DNA of 64,000 bases from Sipunculus nudus (GCA_026874595.1 CM049317.1:22817901-22881900); one strand, 5' to 3'. Counted from the first letter of the stretch, positions 1-11,512 are shown. The notes: generated by a model from the letters alone, not told the origin. Program-made: numbers and translations.

Positions 1-23
1 AACAACACGATGCTCAAACGTGC

Positions 24-26
<3 letters not shown>

Positions 27-76
<50 letters not shown>
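27..76. repeat. (AT)25 microsatellite
   Basis: Uninterrupted AT dinucleotide run. It sits at the left edge of a dispersed repeat, in the same place as the (TA)n runs at 44659-44714 and 56165-56203 next to the other direct copies, so it is probably part of that repeat unit and not an independent microsatellite. Confidence 0.95.
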
Positions 77-79
<3 letters not shown>

Positions 80-119
80 ATATATATCTGTATATATACT
101 TTTTTGTCTGTGAGACACA

Positions 120-365
120 TTTCAAATAAATTTCAATTAAGTATAAGGTTTTAAAAATAGTATTATGTTTCCGGTATAGGTTACTTTTAAACCAAATTAA
201 GAAATGTAATATATCAAAGTAAACTCAGAAATGGAATCAAAATCTAAAATTCTAATTATATAACTTTCAATAAATGTTATTCTCAGAATAGCAGGGGGTT
301 GATTACATTGACCACCACCCCATCTAGAAAGCGGGTGGGGGGGGATATATATCCCCGACCAAGGT
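120..365 (+). repeat. Dispersed repeat, diverged copy of the array segment at 44.7 and 56.2 kb
   Basis: The order of blocks matches 44715-44975 and 56204-56440: a CAATTAAGT block, a GGTTTTAAAAATA block, CTCAGAAATGGAA, then AGCAGGGGG followed by ATTACATTGAC, a C-rich stretch, and a G-run/TATATA/CCCC element that can fold on itself. An inverted copy lies at 27150-27340. The family therefore exists outside the tandem array and in both orientations. No protein is visible in it. It could be a short non-autonomous transposon or a fragment spread with the array. Confidence 0.7.
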
Positions 366-1650
366 GTATTGACGCACTGTTTTTTTTTTTTTTATCAGGC
401 GTCTTTGCGACCCAGCAACAACGAATGAAGCAGTAAAAAGGATAGGTAATACAAACTAGAGGTATACCCATTACTTCAGCATGCGACCTGTGACATCCAG
501 TTTTTAGTGTATATGCAAAATGGCAACTCCTTGAGCGATTTCAAGCAACTGGGGGAAAGACATCCGTCAGTGTTCGATTAAGGTACGGGGATACTCCATG
601 AAACCACCCAGAGGACAGAGTCCAAGCGAGATTCTTGAGAATTTATCTGCGGGGATAGTTTGTTAATAGGGGGACGTATTAAAAAGGTTTACAGAGGGAT
701 AACTTATTTGGACCACGGCCAAATCCTCAGATAACATTAATTTGACATCGTCCTCACTGACAACATATTAGGAAGGTCGATGTCGTCGAGAACAAGGCTG
801 TGTAAGAAAAAAATACATTTAAAAAAAAATAAATACATATAGGCCCATGTGAGTGGAAGGAAGGGACTGAAAGTAAATGACAAAAAATGTGTTGTAAATA
901 TGCCGTTGCCCGCAATGATCCATATAATTCATAGCCTATCGTCGAGACGATGCTTTCTACCGAGATTTTATAAATGACCCAACCATGTGCCCTTAATCGC
1001 ATATATTTATTCATTGAATAATCATGAGAAGAGTATTCGTGACCAACAGATCAAGTTCCCGTTGGCAATATAAAGACTCGAGCGCAAAATCTGCATAATT
1101 TGGCCAATCTCCAAAAGAAAGTTATGATTATTTATTGTTAGATCAACTGGTAGAGGTGAACCGGAGACCATCCGCTCCGCAGTCCAAACCATTAAGCACT
1201 AGGCTTAATAGCATATATTGTAATAAATTTGCATATTACTGAGAATTGAGGCTGTAAAAATACATTTCCCTTTCTGGTCTCAAGCATGGATATCTCATGT
1301 TTGGCAGACAACTGGCTCTGGTGGAATCTGGTTGTAATTACTCTTTATAAAAAAAACTGCATGTTTTACGTGAATATGTGTTTTTCTCAGGGAGTCCACA
1401 TCACGTTAATGATCCAAGATGGTCGTTAAAGGTCAGACTGTTCATCCCAGTCTGGCAGGACCAACTGGTCGTGTAGGTGTTAATGTGTTCACAGCTGGTT
1501 ATCGGGTTCCAGTAATTTTTTGTGACAGAGGTTCATCAAGCACACTTTCACAGAGTTACCGTCTTTAACTGACCAAATCGCCAGACGCGTTGCATCATCA
1601 ACACAAGCGGCAGTATCGTTCGTTCTTTTTTTGTAATTTCTTCTACTTCT
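366..1650. other. AT-rich stretch, no gene seen
   Basis: Frames here are short; the longest is 86 codons on the minus strand at 754-1014, rich in Phe/Cys/Ser and unlike any family I know. No SINE boxes, paired inverted ends or tandem units were found. Treat it as unannotated unique sequence. Confidence 0.5.
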
Positions 1651-1748
1651 ATCTGTCTCTGTATTTATGTGTGTCTGTCTGTCTCACTCTGTCTCTATCT
1701 TTCTCTCTGGCTCTGTCACTCTCTGTCTGTCTGTCTGTCTGTCTGTCT

Positions 1749-1779
<31 letters not shown>

Positions 1780-1780
1780 A
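1651..1780. repeat. Compound (CT)n/(TGTC)n polypyrimidine microsatellite
   Basis: The plus strand is almost purely pyrimidine with TCTG/TGTC and CT units, ending in a clean (CT)n run just before AGAACC. The two Ser/Leu/Cys-rich frames crossing it are by-products of the repeat and should not be read as proteins. Confidence 0.95.
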
Positions 1781-2129
1781 GAACCGATGATTACGATCTA
1801 AGCTGGGTAAGGTCAGGTTTTTATTTCAGAAATACAATTTCGCAATCCAGAATGTGTCAACTGTGTATGGTGCAAGAAAATAGAAAGACCTCTGAAACTG
1901 CAGACCTCCGCCAGCAGCTGATTCGCATTTAGATCAACACCAAATTCTGATCGATACACAAAGCTGTTTTTTTTCCGGACCATTGAAACAATGTCTACAA
2001 AATTTACTTTCTTTTACTTCCATTCTATAGGCAAAAAGACACAATGTAACAATTGCCATCACGACCCATCCTTCAAGTAAACACATAAAGAAATTTTGAA
2101 GAAAAAAAAAATCTAGTATAAATTATTTT

Positions 2130-2345
2130 GGTCAACTTGGGGTCCGCACCAAAATATTCATGTGTGAATAGATGGACAAACTAGCAGACGACACATAAAC
2201 GTATAGACGTTGAAAAAAACTTGAAATATGGGTAAATTTAGCTATTTTCTAACTAGATTCCAATCTAAGTCAACCAATGACTCGAAGGCCCCGCACCAAA
2301 ATATATATGTGCGAACAAACAAACAGGGAGACGAAAAAGAGACAA
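2130..2345 (+). repeat. Direct repeat pair, about 145 bp apart
   Basis: Two similar segments begin with a GTCAAC block and then share CCGCACCAAAATAT, ATGTG and GAA blocks followed by an A/C-rich stretch (about 2132-2210 and 2269-2340). The second runs into A-rich GACGAAAAAGAG sequence. They may be two units of an eroded minisatellite or two fragments of one dispersed family. Confidence 0.5.
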
Positions 2346-3465
2346 AAAGATAAACAGCATCTGCTGAACTCGTTTGCTAATGCAAATAAGAATGCTGCCG
2401 GGTCACTTGAAGAAACAGCCATTCCTTTGGGAATGCAGCCAGGAGGGAAGTCAATCACTTCAGAAAGATTGACTCCAAGCCACTAAAACAAACTGATTTC
2501 AAAAATGTCTGGCTTGTCACAAGTCATTTTCATTGCCTCGATCAGTTCAAATGAACGCAGCGCATAAACTGTAACTTCTGTCTGTTTATTTTGTGATTTA
2601 AATAGCGACAGCCTGAAACAAATGTCTGGTCTTGTTAATTGACGTTTGACTTTTGGATGTGTAATTTGATTCAAATAAGGCGCAACTGCTTCCTGTAAAT
2701 TTAAATGTGAACCAGCGGTATCATGCTGCAAATAGTAAGCGGGAACACACCGTTCTTTAATGGCAATTACTGCTCCATGCAGGTAAGAATACACTTCTGT
2801 AACGACAAACTTAGTATATTAGTCAGAGCTGCGTAGACTTTAACAACGGGCTTGTTACTAAAAGACAATAATATTGGATATATCTTTCGTCTTGATATTT
2901 CCTGCAGAAAACAACTCTGTGGTAAAACGCTGAGCACTCTCCTCTGGCGACCCTTGTTTCCTATGAGAGTTGGTTATAGAAGTTTTCTCCATGTTTTTCG
3001 AATTTCGGTTTCCTCTACCCATACAGGCTACAAATCGCAACCATCCGAGGCATGTAGAGTGTCTTCTATTCGTCATACAATCCATGTAAACTAAATAAGG
3101 TTTAAAGTTATTCCTTTCTTAATATTGCTTTACTTTGTATACATTTTAGTGTCTTGACTTGAGGAGGCAGTCCGTATTTTTATTAAATAATCTTTCAGGC
3201 AACGGTGAAAATCGGAAAATCAATGAATAATGTATTGAGTAAATGTGACCAGTCCATATGCGCATAAAATATATGGTTTTTATTCAAATCTGGACCTGAG
3301 ACGCGATTAATCTCACACTCACCTCCATAGGTGCATTTATATCTCAAGAGTAGATGTTATATATTGTCACATGACAGTGTTTATAGGGTAATAAATTTCG
3401 ATAAACCACCTCCTCAGCGCTTGGAGGTAATGTGATGTTGTGAGGTGTTAAAAATGCCTTCGATT
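2346..3465. other. AT-rich stretch, no gene seen
   Basis: Contains an unrecognised 103-codon minus-strand frame at 2483-2794 and an 80-codon plus-strand frame at 2852-3094. Neither shows a motif, a plausible signal peptide or a convincing splice arrangement. Length alone is not enough to call a gene in sequence of this composition. Confidence 0.45.
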
Positions 3466-3480
3466 CTGAAAATAGATCCT
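3466..3480. repeat. Left target-site duplication of SINE
   Basis: CTGAAAATAGATCCT, matching CTGAAAGTAGATCCT at 3786-3800 with one mismatch in 15 bases. This is the size expected for LINE-mediated retroposition of a SINE. Confidence 0.75.
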
Positions 3481-3785
3481 GACTGACTGACTGACTGACT
3501 GACTTAAAGTGAAGTCGGCTCTCGAGCCAGTCACAGTTCTCCGGAAAATCAGGCCAGCACTTGCGCCCTCAGAAACGACAGATTGAGTCGATATACAGTA
3601 AGATATTTAAGGCGAAAATAGAAGATACTGATAGAGTTTAAGATCGTAGTGAGAGAGGTTGACTTAGCCGGAGAACCCGGAGAGAACTTCCGACCTTGGA
3701 CGGGCCACTACAATTAACTCTCATGGCAGCACCTGGGATCGAACCCGGGTCACCAGCGGAGAAGGCTTAGCGTTTAACGGCACAG
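3481..3785 (-). mobile_element. tRNA-derived SINE (family 1, copy 1)
   Basis: Read on the minus strand, the element starts with a tRNA-like head. The RNA polymerase III B-box-like GGTTCGATCCC is the complement of 3735-3745, and an A-box-like stretch lies upstream towards 3785. Then comes a central domain whose plus-strand form is CCGGAGAACCCGGAG (3668-3682) and TTGGACGGGCCACTA (3696-3710). It ends in a simple-sequence tail of GACT repeats (3481-3503). A 15-bp direct duplication flanks it. The central domain matches the copy near 6.7 kb, and similar GGAGAACCCGGAG cores occur in several metazoan SINE families; I cannot name the family. It encodes no protein and depends on a partner LINE for movement. 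Confidence 0.85.
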
Positions 3786-3800
3786 CTGAAAGTAGATCCT
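3786..3800. repeat. Right target-site duplication of SINE
   Basis: CTGAAAGTAGATCCT, the partner of 3466-3480 (14 of 15 bases identical). Confidence 0.75.
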
Positions 3801-4369
3801 ACACTATGAGTGACCGCGACTCGCTAGTATGTTAGAGGATCTCAAAATCACATCAGATATGTTTGCCCAAATATGTTTGCTCTGATCTAAGCAGCATCGA
3901 CCAGTTGCAAATTATAATAGCATGTAGACAAGCTTAGTCAACAACGATCAACATGGACATATCTAGATATCCTGACGCGTGAGAAGGCACTCACGATAAA
4001 TGTTCTCTGGCAATTTATATATCACACCACCCGGAGCGCTAATAAGTATTCATCCACTATATCAATGCAAACCTGTTACGTCATTACAAATTAACTCGGA
4101 TGGGTCCATAGTGCATTCTAACAATTACTGGCGTCATAGTGTATTAAACCAACTGTTTTATAAGCAATCTACTTGTTATATATGAACCTTAAAGAAAAAA
4201 TTCATGTTTTGTCGCCATTTTGGATTTTACTTGGTGTGGTCACTTTCTTTTTCTTAAAACATCTAAAATGTGTTAAAGGACACTTTAGGGTACCCACAAA
4301 CAATTAGTTTCTTTGAGTCCCGCGGGGGGGGGGGGGGCAGGGGCCCCCTTATAATTTGATATTTTAACC
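3801..4369. other. Unique stretch with poly-G run, no gene seen
   Basis: Holds a 14-base G run at 4324-4337 and an unrecognised 61-codon frame at 4000-4185. No further structure was found. Confidence 0.5.
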
Positions 4370-5345
4370 TTAGCCAGCATAAAAAGTATTAATCAATTAC
4401 TAGTTCCTAATGTTGGTCCATGTCAAAATTCCATGGCCGTTTAACCCCTGCTGACTTCAATACTGTTCTAACACTTGAATATCTTAAGCATCAGCTTAAA
4501 ATATTGAAAGTAAAAATGTGATGAATAATGTTTTGTTCAAATGGTTTGGAGATAAGGTTATTTCAATTTGTCCTATACACTAAAATGGCGTTTGTCACAA
4601 GTTCGTTACCATGCACCAATCTCTTTTGATAACATTGTAATATTTTAAGTTATTCTTAGACATATGTTAACCAGAATTGTCTGAATGTATGTTACAAACC
4701 TATTCCATACCATAATTTGATCATTTGATCTATTTACACCAGGCATAATGATTATAAAATACCAGTTCCTATAATTTGGCCACGGCTAAAATGTCATGAA
4801 CTTTTGACGCCTGTCGACCTCAATACTAACTTTATTTGCATAATCTCTATATCATCTAAACTGGCTTTGGCTTTATAGCAACAACAAGGCATGACCAAAG
4901 CAACAATTTGATGAATGCTTTATTGAACTAGGTTAACAAGTTATGGAGTTATGGTCATTTTAATTTCACCTACTCCTAATATAGCATTTCTCACAAAATT
5001 CTTAATATTGCACTAACGTCGTTTGTTCAGATGCCTTTATTTTCATTAATCCTTGAACATTTAAGAGTCAGACATTTCTGAGTGTGCGATATAAACCGAT
5101 ATCAGGCCATAAATTGATCATTTATTCTGTTTCTTCCTAACATAGTAATAATAAGTTGTCAGTTTCTAGTTTTTGGCGGAGGCGAAAATATCAAGACAAT
5201 TTGACCACTGCTGACCTCAAAGCTCATTTTATTTGCATAATCTCTATATCATCTGAAAGGGCTTTGGCTTTGTAGCAGCAGCAAATTGGTGGGTCCTTTG
5301 TTATTCTTGGTGTAAAACTTTTAGAGTTATTGTCATATAATTTCC
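4370..5345 (+). repeat. Degenerate satellite, ~380-bp unit, about 2.6 copies
   Basis: Three successive blocks show the same order of motifs. A CATAATxATxA block is followed by an AGTTCCTA-like or AGTTTCTA block, a GGxC block, CATGxCxxTTTGACC-like, then CTGCTGACCTCAATACT-like (about 4448, 4816 and 5206), then TTTATTTGCATAATCTCTATATCATCT (perfect in units 2 and 3), and a GGCTTTGGCTTT block. Spacing between equivalent motifs is about 370-390 bp. Units are much diverged, which points to an old, inactive tandem array. No coding frame is kept. Confidence 0.75.
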
Positions 5346-5456
5346 CCATCTCCTAAAATTGCGGACGAAATATGAAGTTGTTATGGAGATAAAGAAAAAC
5401 AGCTCCGAACCACTAGTGAGTCATAGTTTATTGAATGTTGACTTTTTTTAAATCAA

Positions 5457-5461
<5 letters not shown>

Positions 5462-5511
<50 letters not shown>
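5462..5511. repeat. (AT)n microsatellite, ~50 bp
   Basis: Uninterrupted dinucleotide run. The Tyr-Ile string in the minus-strand frame across it is an artefact of the repeat. Confidence 0.95.
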
Positions 5512-5513
<2 letters not shown>

Positions 5514-5937
5514 ATAAAAATAATTGGTTTGGCTTGGTGGGAGAGCCAACAGGTTCCCTGTGGCCCATAGAACATATCAATATCCATAATTTACTCAAAT
5601 GATTCCTAAAAAAATCTTTAAAATCTTGATTCGTCAGTTGGTGCGCGCTATGATGATGTTTTAAAACACTGATGACGCCCGATGCAAGCTTATTCAAACA
5701 CTTGTACATGAGTACGCAAACGATTTCAGAAGGGAACTTTGACAGACACCATAATACTCTTAGCAGGATACCATAATAATATTTAAAGAATGTTTAACAT
5801 GGATGTGAATAGGCCCCTTTAATTAACCGAACCCCGGGTACAGCAGTATCAAACGAGCAACAGTTTAAGGCATGGAAACAATGGTCATTGACAGCGACGA
5901 CATCATCTAGAATATGCCAACGCACAAGGTCACTACA

Positions 5938-6400
5938 AGTAAAATATGTATGTACAGACAATTAACCTCCGATCCCATACAGGCCATAACTGATTAAAGC
6001 ACCATCTCTTACTGTTAGCAAATTGTCAATCAGCCGAGAAATGCAAACGCGACATGTCCCCATCAAACATGATAATGGGTCATTAACTTTAGACCTGTCC
6101 CGTCTCCATGCCCTCCAGGACAAATACTGAGGCAAATATTGCTGGAGGCACGATCTGCTAATCTCAAGAGTCTACACCAACACTTCATGCAATGATACCA
6201 TTCAATGGTACCATTTAAAGAGTACAGCGCTGAGGAAACTCCTCATTAGTCTTCCAGATTCATCCCGCCTTCACACGTACATGGCCTAGCAAACTGATAA
6301 CTGCTAGTGTTATGACTTTGGTATGTGAGCAACAAGGCCTGTTTAGAACATCAGGATTCGGCACTGAATGCCAAGTTGCCCAGAGAGAGCCAAATATGAA
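5938..6400 (+). repeat. Dispersed repeat family R430, copy 1
   Basis: Co-linear with 9735-10145. Shared blocks in order: CCATACAxGCCATAAC, AATCAGCC, TAGACCTGT, CATGCCCTCC, ACAAxTACTGAG, ATAxxACCATTxAA, CACCTTCACA-like, CTAGCAAACTGATAACTG, GTGTTAT, TTGGTATGT, GTTTAGAACAT, CTGAAT. I judge identity near 70 percent by eye. No inverted ends, tRNA boxes or long frame, so the class is unknown. A minus-strand 93-codon frame in copy 2 is not kept in this copy, which argues against coding. Confidence 0.7.
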
Positions 6401-6639
6401 TCTGGTCCATCATATTTTTTTTAAAAACTCACCACTTTTAAATCTATCATTGGGCTACAAATTTCATAGTCGTTAAGCGGGATGGTCGTGTAAATCAAAA
6501 GGTACACGTATGTTCACGGGATTTTCGTGTCAACAGGGTGTCGTTTTTCGCGGGAAGGTTTTATTTTGTTAACAATATGTAAACATTAAACATTTTACGT
6601 GGATTGGACAAATAGTTATGTTAATTACTCTAGGCACTC

Positions 6640-6815
6640 GCAATGGCGCAGGTGATGGTGTGCAGAGGTGGAGGAAACCGGAGAACCCGGAGAAAACCAC
6701 CGGCATTGGACGGGCCACTATAGCCTACTCTCATATAGCCACGCCGGGAATCGAACCCGGGTCGCCAGCGGAAGGAGCCAAACGTTTGACCCCATGACTG
6801 TCCAGCCCCATTCGT
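6640..6815 (-). mobile_element. tRNA-derived SINE (family 1, copy 2)
   Basis: Same family as 3481-3785. On the minus strand it has a tRNA-like head with the B-box-like GGTTCGATTCCC (complement of 6746-6757), then the shared central domain seen on the plus strand as CCGGAGAACCCGGAG (6678-6692) and TTGGACGGGCCACTA (6706-6720). It is shorter at the tail side and I see no clear target duplication, so it is probably truncated or older. The frame crossing it is not a gene. Confidence 0.8.
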
Positions 6816-7431
6816 TAGAATCGGAGGATGGTCGTGTTAATATGATGTTGGTGTTAGTAATTCATGGCATGTTGATTAGGCTCGACCATAGCCAAAACAG
6901 TGGTCATGGGGTGGTCAGGTTGAGTTTTACCATATTTTCTGTGCTTAGATCATGACGGCTACAACTACACATTCCATTAAATTTACAGACGCTGGTACTG
7001 CTTATAAAATAGTCCCTAGGCCAGGTATACGACTTAACCCTCATAGGTGGAAATACTATTCTACATTGCAATATAGCATTAATGCCATGTCACCACTCAG
7101 TGAGGTTTAGGTATGAGATTTATCGAAAGTCGGTCCACTTTCCACTGCAAAATCTTCAGGTATTTATTTGAGAGGTTAATGTGCCTGTCGTAGACATTGT
7201 GTTATAATGTAGGAATATAGCAATTCAATATTGCTAAACTGCACCCAATCTTATGTTTTAATTTTGTGTAATAATTGAAATTTTAAGAATTATGCTATTA
7301 AAATCAGAGGCTATTATCTTGATAATGTGTGGGAAGATACATGTTTTTTTTAATAATAGCATAAATTGGCTTTTTAACACTCATTGTAGCCAAGCAGAAT
7401 GAAATTTATTACCTTTAACTATAAGGATAAC

Positions 7432-7485
<54 letters not shown>

Positions 7486-8884
7486 ATGCATGCTTTGCGT
7501 TGGTGTACAGTGGTAATGTGTTGAATCACTGCATAGTGTACATTATTAAATTTTTATCTGATTATAAAAAGGTGGCGTAAAAAGATGCAGACTACACTTA
7601 ATATTTAGTGTTCATGAAAAAATCTTCATGGAACGATAAAGATTTTACGCGTGACATAATGTCGGCCATTTAAGATGTGTGCAAGTACTTTTTCTGATTA
7701 ATAATAATATACGCCCTCGAAAACTGTAACCTATTGATTTCTTTTCAAATAATATCTACCGTTTATTACAATTTGAAAAATGTCAAAAACCTTGCAATTA
7801 TTAACATACGCAATGTGTAAGACGTGTATGATTCATTGTTCTTTGATAACATCACAGTCGAGGAAAATGCTGGGGAACCAATGATCTCTGTATGCTCAGA
7901 TGTAAAAATTAGTCATCGAAAACTGCAGGGTTTTCAGTTATTCACGGAGCAGAGAAATGTGTCGACAAGTTGCTTCAATGACAGTAAAGCTTGATTCCTT
8001 GGAGACTTTATGGTAACATCTAATTTTAAAGTAGGCTTTTATCTGACATCCAGTAATTGACGAGTACTTGAACTTGTCTTCACTGCAGGACCTAGCAATT
8101 AATAGAAAGAACGACCCCTTGATCTGTAAGTTAACTAATTTTTCTGAATGAAAGGAATGTCTTCACCAAGGGAAATATTTCCTTACAAAAACGTTTGATA
8201 AATACAGATTAGTGGCAAACTAGGGGAAAAGTGTTATGCCGATAGGGCATTTGATACTAGCTGATCCGTATAATTTTATATCCGATATTGGAATTTGAAT
8301 ATGGGGAAACTAAAGAATAACTACCAGTATTAAGCTGTATTAATTGAAAAGAATTCATCCATAATAATATTGATTGTAACAATTTTTACAAATAACTATT
8401 TGCCCTTTATTTAATCAGATCAGGATCATTTTTTTAAGTAACTTCAAGGTAGGGATTTCTATATTAGAGGAAGCAGCAATTCCTGGTTTATGATACTAGT
8501 ATACAAAAAGAAATTTAATTGAAATAACTCGGCAATACCTCATCGATATTCTCATATTTGATCATATTCTCATATTGATCATACCGTCGGCATACTGAGA
8601 GCTTTTAATGATGATCAATCATAAACCATACATCATTCTGGCATGTAGATTCCACACTCTAGTAACATATACTTTACATTTTTTTTGTATTTGATTATTA
8701 CTACGGATTTTATAATGACATATAGATAATGGATTTTCTACGAACATAAATGCAAGTGTAGTCCGTTTTTTTAATAATACATCTTTCAGATTAAATATGA
8801 CGGCTTAAAGGTTAAAACCTACGCTGGCAAAGCAAAGAATAATTAATGAAGGCATTGTCATCAGCACCACATTCTTAGAAAAAA
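6816..8884. other. AT-rich stretch, no gene seen
   Basis: No frame above about 60 codons and no recognisable mobile element. Contains (TA)n at 7435-7481, an imperfect short inverted repeat around 7287-7370 (ATTATGCTATTA against TAATAGCATAAAT), and a small direct repeat of TTCTCATAT-TGATCATA near 8549-8584. Confidence 0.5.
7435..7481. repeat. (TA)n microsatellite
   Basis: Uninterrupted dinucleotide run of about 47 bp. Confidence 0.95.
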
Positions 8885-9065
8885 TGGTTACGGTGGACCC
8901 AATGGGGAACCCTTAAAGGTTTCAGGTAGAATCCTCTGGTCAGGGTTCTTCATGGAAGCCTCTCCGGAGGTTCTTTGGGGAACCCCAAGGATTCTATATG
9001 TAATCCCGATAATAGGCGCTTCTCAAAACCATGTAGTCAGGGTTTTTCTAGAAACCATTTGTTCA
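8885..9065. repeat. Cluster of short GGTTCT/AGAACC-type palindromes
   Basis: Several interleaved copies of GGTTCTT-like and GGGGAACCC-like motifs lie in both orientations, including GGTTCTTTGGGGAACCCC at 8969-8986 and CTCCGGAG just before it. The stretch can form a series of short hairpins. It may be the remains of a palindromic non-autonomous transposon; no bounding inverted ends or target duplications were identified. Confidence 0.5.
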
Positions 9066-9649
9066 CGAAATGTTCTAGAGTTCATATATATTTATATATT
9101 TATATATATATGAAGGGATTTAAAGGATAATATGAAAAACTTTAAAAATATTTCTCAATTAAAGTGGGTAATTGCAAGGACCACGTGCACATGGTCAAGT
9201 CCGCACGAAATATATAACGGCTGTTTCTTTTAGCTGGGACTGTTTGGTAACTACACCCACAGACATATTCCAACAGGCCTCTGCCCCCCCCTAATATATA
9301 AAACATTTTCATACGACTCGGTTTATGGTTAAATAAACCATGATAAACCAAGTTCTAACAAAGGACTGTGAAGCTGATTTAATAATGTTCTGAGCACATA
9401 TTTTGAAATATGGTCCGTGCTGTCATGAAAGACCGCCACCTAGGACAACTATATTAGTAAGCCTTCTGATAAAAAAAAGACCAGATAACATGGGATGATT
9501 TATTGCAAAATGGATATGTTCAGATTCATTGACCACGATAGAGCAAAGTCTTAACATTTAAAGAAATTGGATAAATCATCCAAGTTAACATTTAATAACT
9601 GTCAAACGTACTGTGGAGCTTGGTGTTTTATTATGTAGGTTAGGTTACT

Positions 9650-9652
<3 letters not shown>

Positions 9653-9712
<60 letters not shown>
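9653..9712. repeat. (GA)n microsatellite
   Basis: Purine-only GA run of 60 bp with one phase shift (GGAGA). Confidence 0.95.
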
Positions 9713-9734
9713 ATATAAGGGAACACGTGGTCCC

Positions 9735-10145
9735 TTACGTCAATAACAAGATTCCATACAAGCCATAACCGAATGAAGTACAAGTCCATATGACTGGAAT
9801 TTGTAAATCAGCCCAGAATCTACAAACATGACAATGAAGCATCCGGTGTAGACCTGTTCCCAGCCTCATGCCCTCCGGAACAAGTACTGAGACCAATATG
9901 GTAAGAGACACTCTCGGCCGTCCTCCTGGGGTTACATCAATAATCCGTGCAGGGAAACCATCCAATAGCACCATTAAGGGTTTACAGGGAATGAGAAGTA
10001 TCTCATCAATCCACATACAATACGCATTCCACCTTCACATCTGACCTAGCAAACTGATAACTGCGCGTGTTATAGCATTGGTATGTATGCCATGAGTTCG
10101 GTTTAGAACATATCAATTCTGCGCTGAATACTAAGTAACCTTACT
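9735..10145 (+). repeat. Dispersed repeat family R430, copy 2
   Basis: Co-linear with 5938-6400 in the same orientation; see that entry for shared blocks. The minus-strand frame at 9735-10016 (93 codons) falls inside and has no recognisable domain. Confidence 0.7.
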
Positions 10146-10368
10146 CAGATAAAGTGAAGTGTAAAACCTGCCCCCTGATCCTTTATTTGAAAGAGTCTGC
10201 TAAATTACGGCTGTTTCTCCTTTATTACTGCATCCATTGGCCTAAATGAATCTAAATGCCAAAGACAGGGAGATTTCATTTAATAAAATTATTCATGACA
10301 GTATTGGTCGACAGCGTAGTTTAGTACGTGCTTTGGTTTACTAGTGGCAGGAAGTCCCATTTGAATAA

Positions 10369-10374
<6 letters not shown>

Positions 10375-10431
<57 letters not shown>
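10375..10431. repeat. (TA)n microsatellite
   Basis: Uninterrupted dinucleotide run of about 57 bp. Confidence 0.95.
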
Positions 10432-10433
<2 letters not shown>

Positions 10434-11169
10434 TTCATTTAGAGTGAAATGCAACATGTACGGAATTCATAAATACATCAGACTCTAGTTTATAGTAATA
10501 TCTGAGATACTTAAAACCAAGAATGGTAATCAAAATGGTTTTATATTATCAGATACTTTACCGATTTGGTGATGATCCTTATTATAAACATTATTCATGA
10601 AACTCAGCTCTATATGCATTTATAATCGCACGCAGATCCTGAGACGTTATACGATAATGTAATTTTCCTAGTCTATCTTAATTAATATGCCCCGATAAAG
10701 AATCTGTCGATAACAATGAAGAGAAGTATGATTATTAAAATGTTAAATTAATATTAAATTCAACGGCCGGTCAGTGAAACTGTATTTTATAATCCTGTAG
10801 TGTATGCCCCGTCCCAACAGTAAAGGTTGACTTCAACAAGTGTGTTAAATACAATATTTCAAGTACTCCTTTAACGTGTATAGTTTTATACCCATAGAAT
10901 TACAGTCAGCTGTTAGTGATGACGTCTATGTCATTGTCGCCATAATCATAAGTGTGTTGCATGAAAGAAAACATTGAATATGCCAGCAGGGTCAAGCAGG
11001 GTTCATGGCTGTCAGTAAAGGTTTATTAATTGTGACCATCATACTTAGTTTTCGGGGATTTAGTATAATAAAAACCATTGAGACCACATTTAGATGGTCA
11101 CGCACTAAATCATACTGACAGAGATCCTGGACCTGTCAACTCGCAATCAAATGATCGGGGGTTTTATTT
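10432..11169. other. AT-rich stretch, no gene seen
   Basis: Only short frames and no repeats or paired ends that I could match elsewhere in the window. Confidence 0.5.
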
Positions 11170-11512
11170 GCCTCCGCCAGGAGCGTATGCGATCATCCCA
11201 ACTCGAGTTTGTATTTGGTGGGGGTATGTTTGTGCGTGTGAGTGTTTGTATGGTTGTTCACAACATAATCCACTCAATCATGAACGGGATATCATGTTTT
11301 ATATTATGTTTATTTCGAGAATGTGCCAACTTAGAAAACTAGATTTTCGTGCGGATCCGGAATATAATCCGGATTTAGGAACGTCAGCAAGGTATAATCA
11401 CTAATGAACAATCACTTATGCACGAATGTACCTGTGGATAAGGGAAAAATAAGTTAATGCAAACACGGTTTTTGGAGCATCCCACAATAGGAGAGCACTG
11501 CATGGCGGAGGC
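11170..11512. mobile_element. Short non-autonomous element with GCCTCCGCCA inverted ends
   Basis: The left end GCCTCCGCCA (11170-11179) is the exact inverse of TGGCGGAGGC (11503-11512), giving a 343-bp unit with perfect 10-bp inverted termini. The right half shares blocks with 23836-23910 (GCACGAATGxACCTG, GGAGGCTTGCAT, AGAATGCAG) and, inverted, with 30200-30300, so this is a dispersed family. No target duplication is obvious and no transposase frame is present, so the class is unknown. Confidence 0.5.

Noticed and set aside
3730-3785. tRNA gene
   Set aside because: The B box and partial A box belong to a SINE head: no acceptor stem pairing, and it is joined to a SINE core and tail with target duplications.
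7287-7370. Imperfect inverted repeat as a miniature transposon
   Set aside because: The stem is short and mismatched, with AT-only composition and no target duplication.
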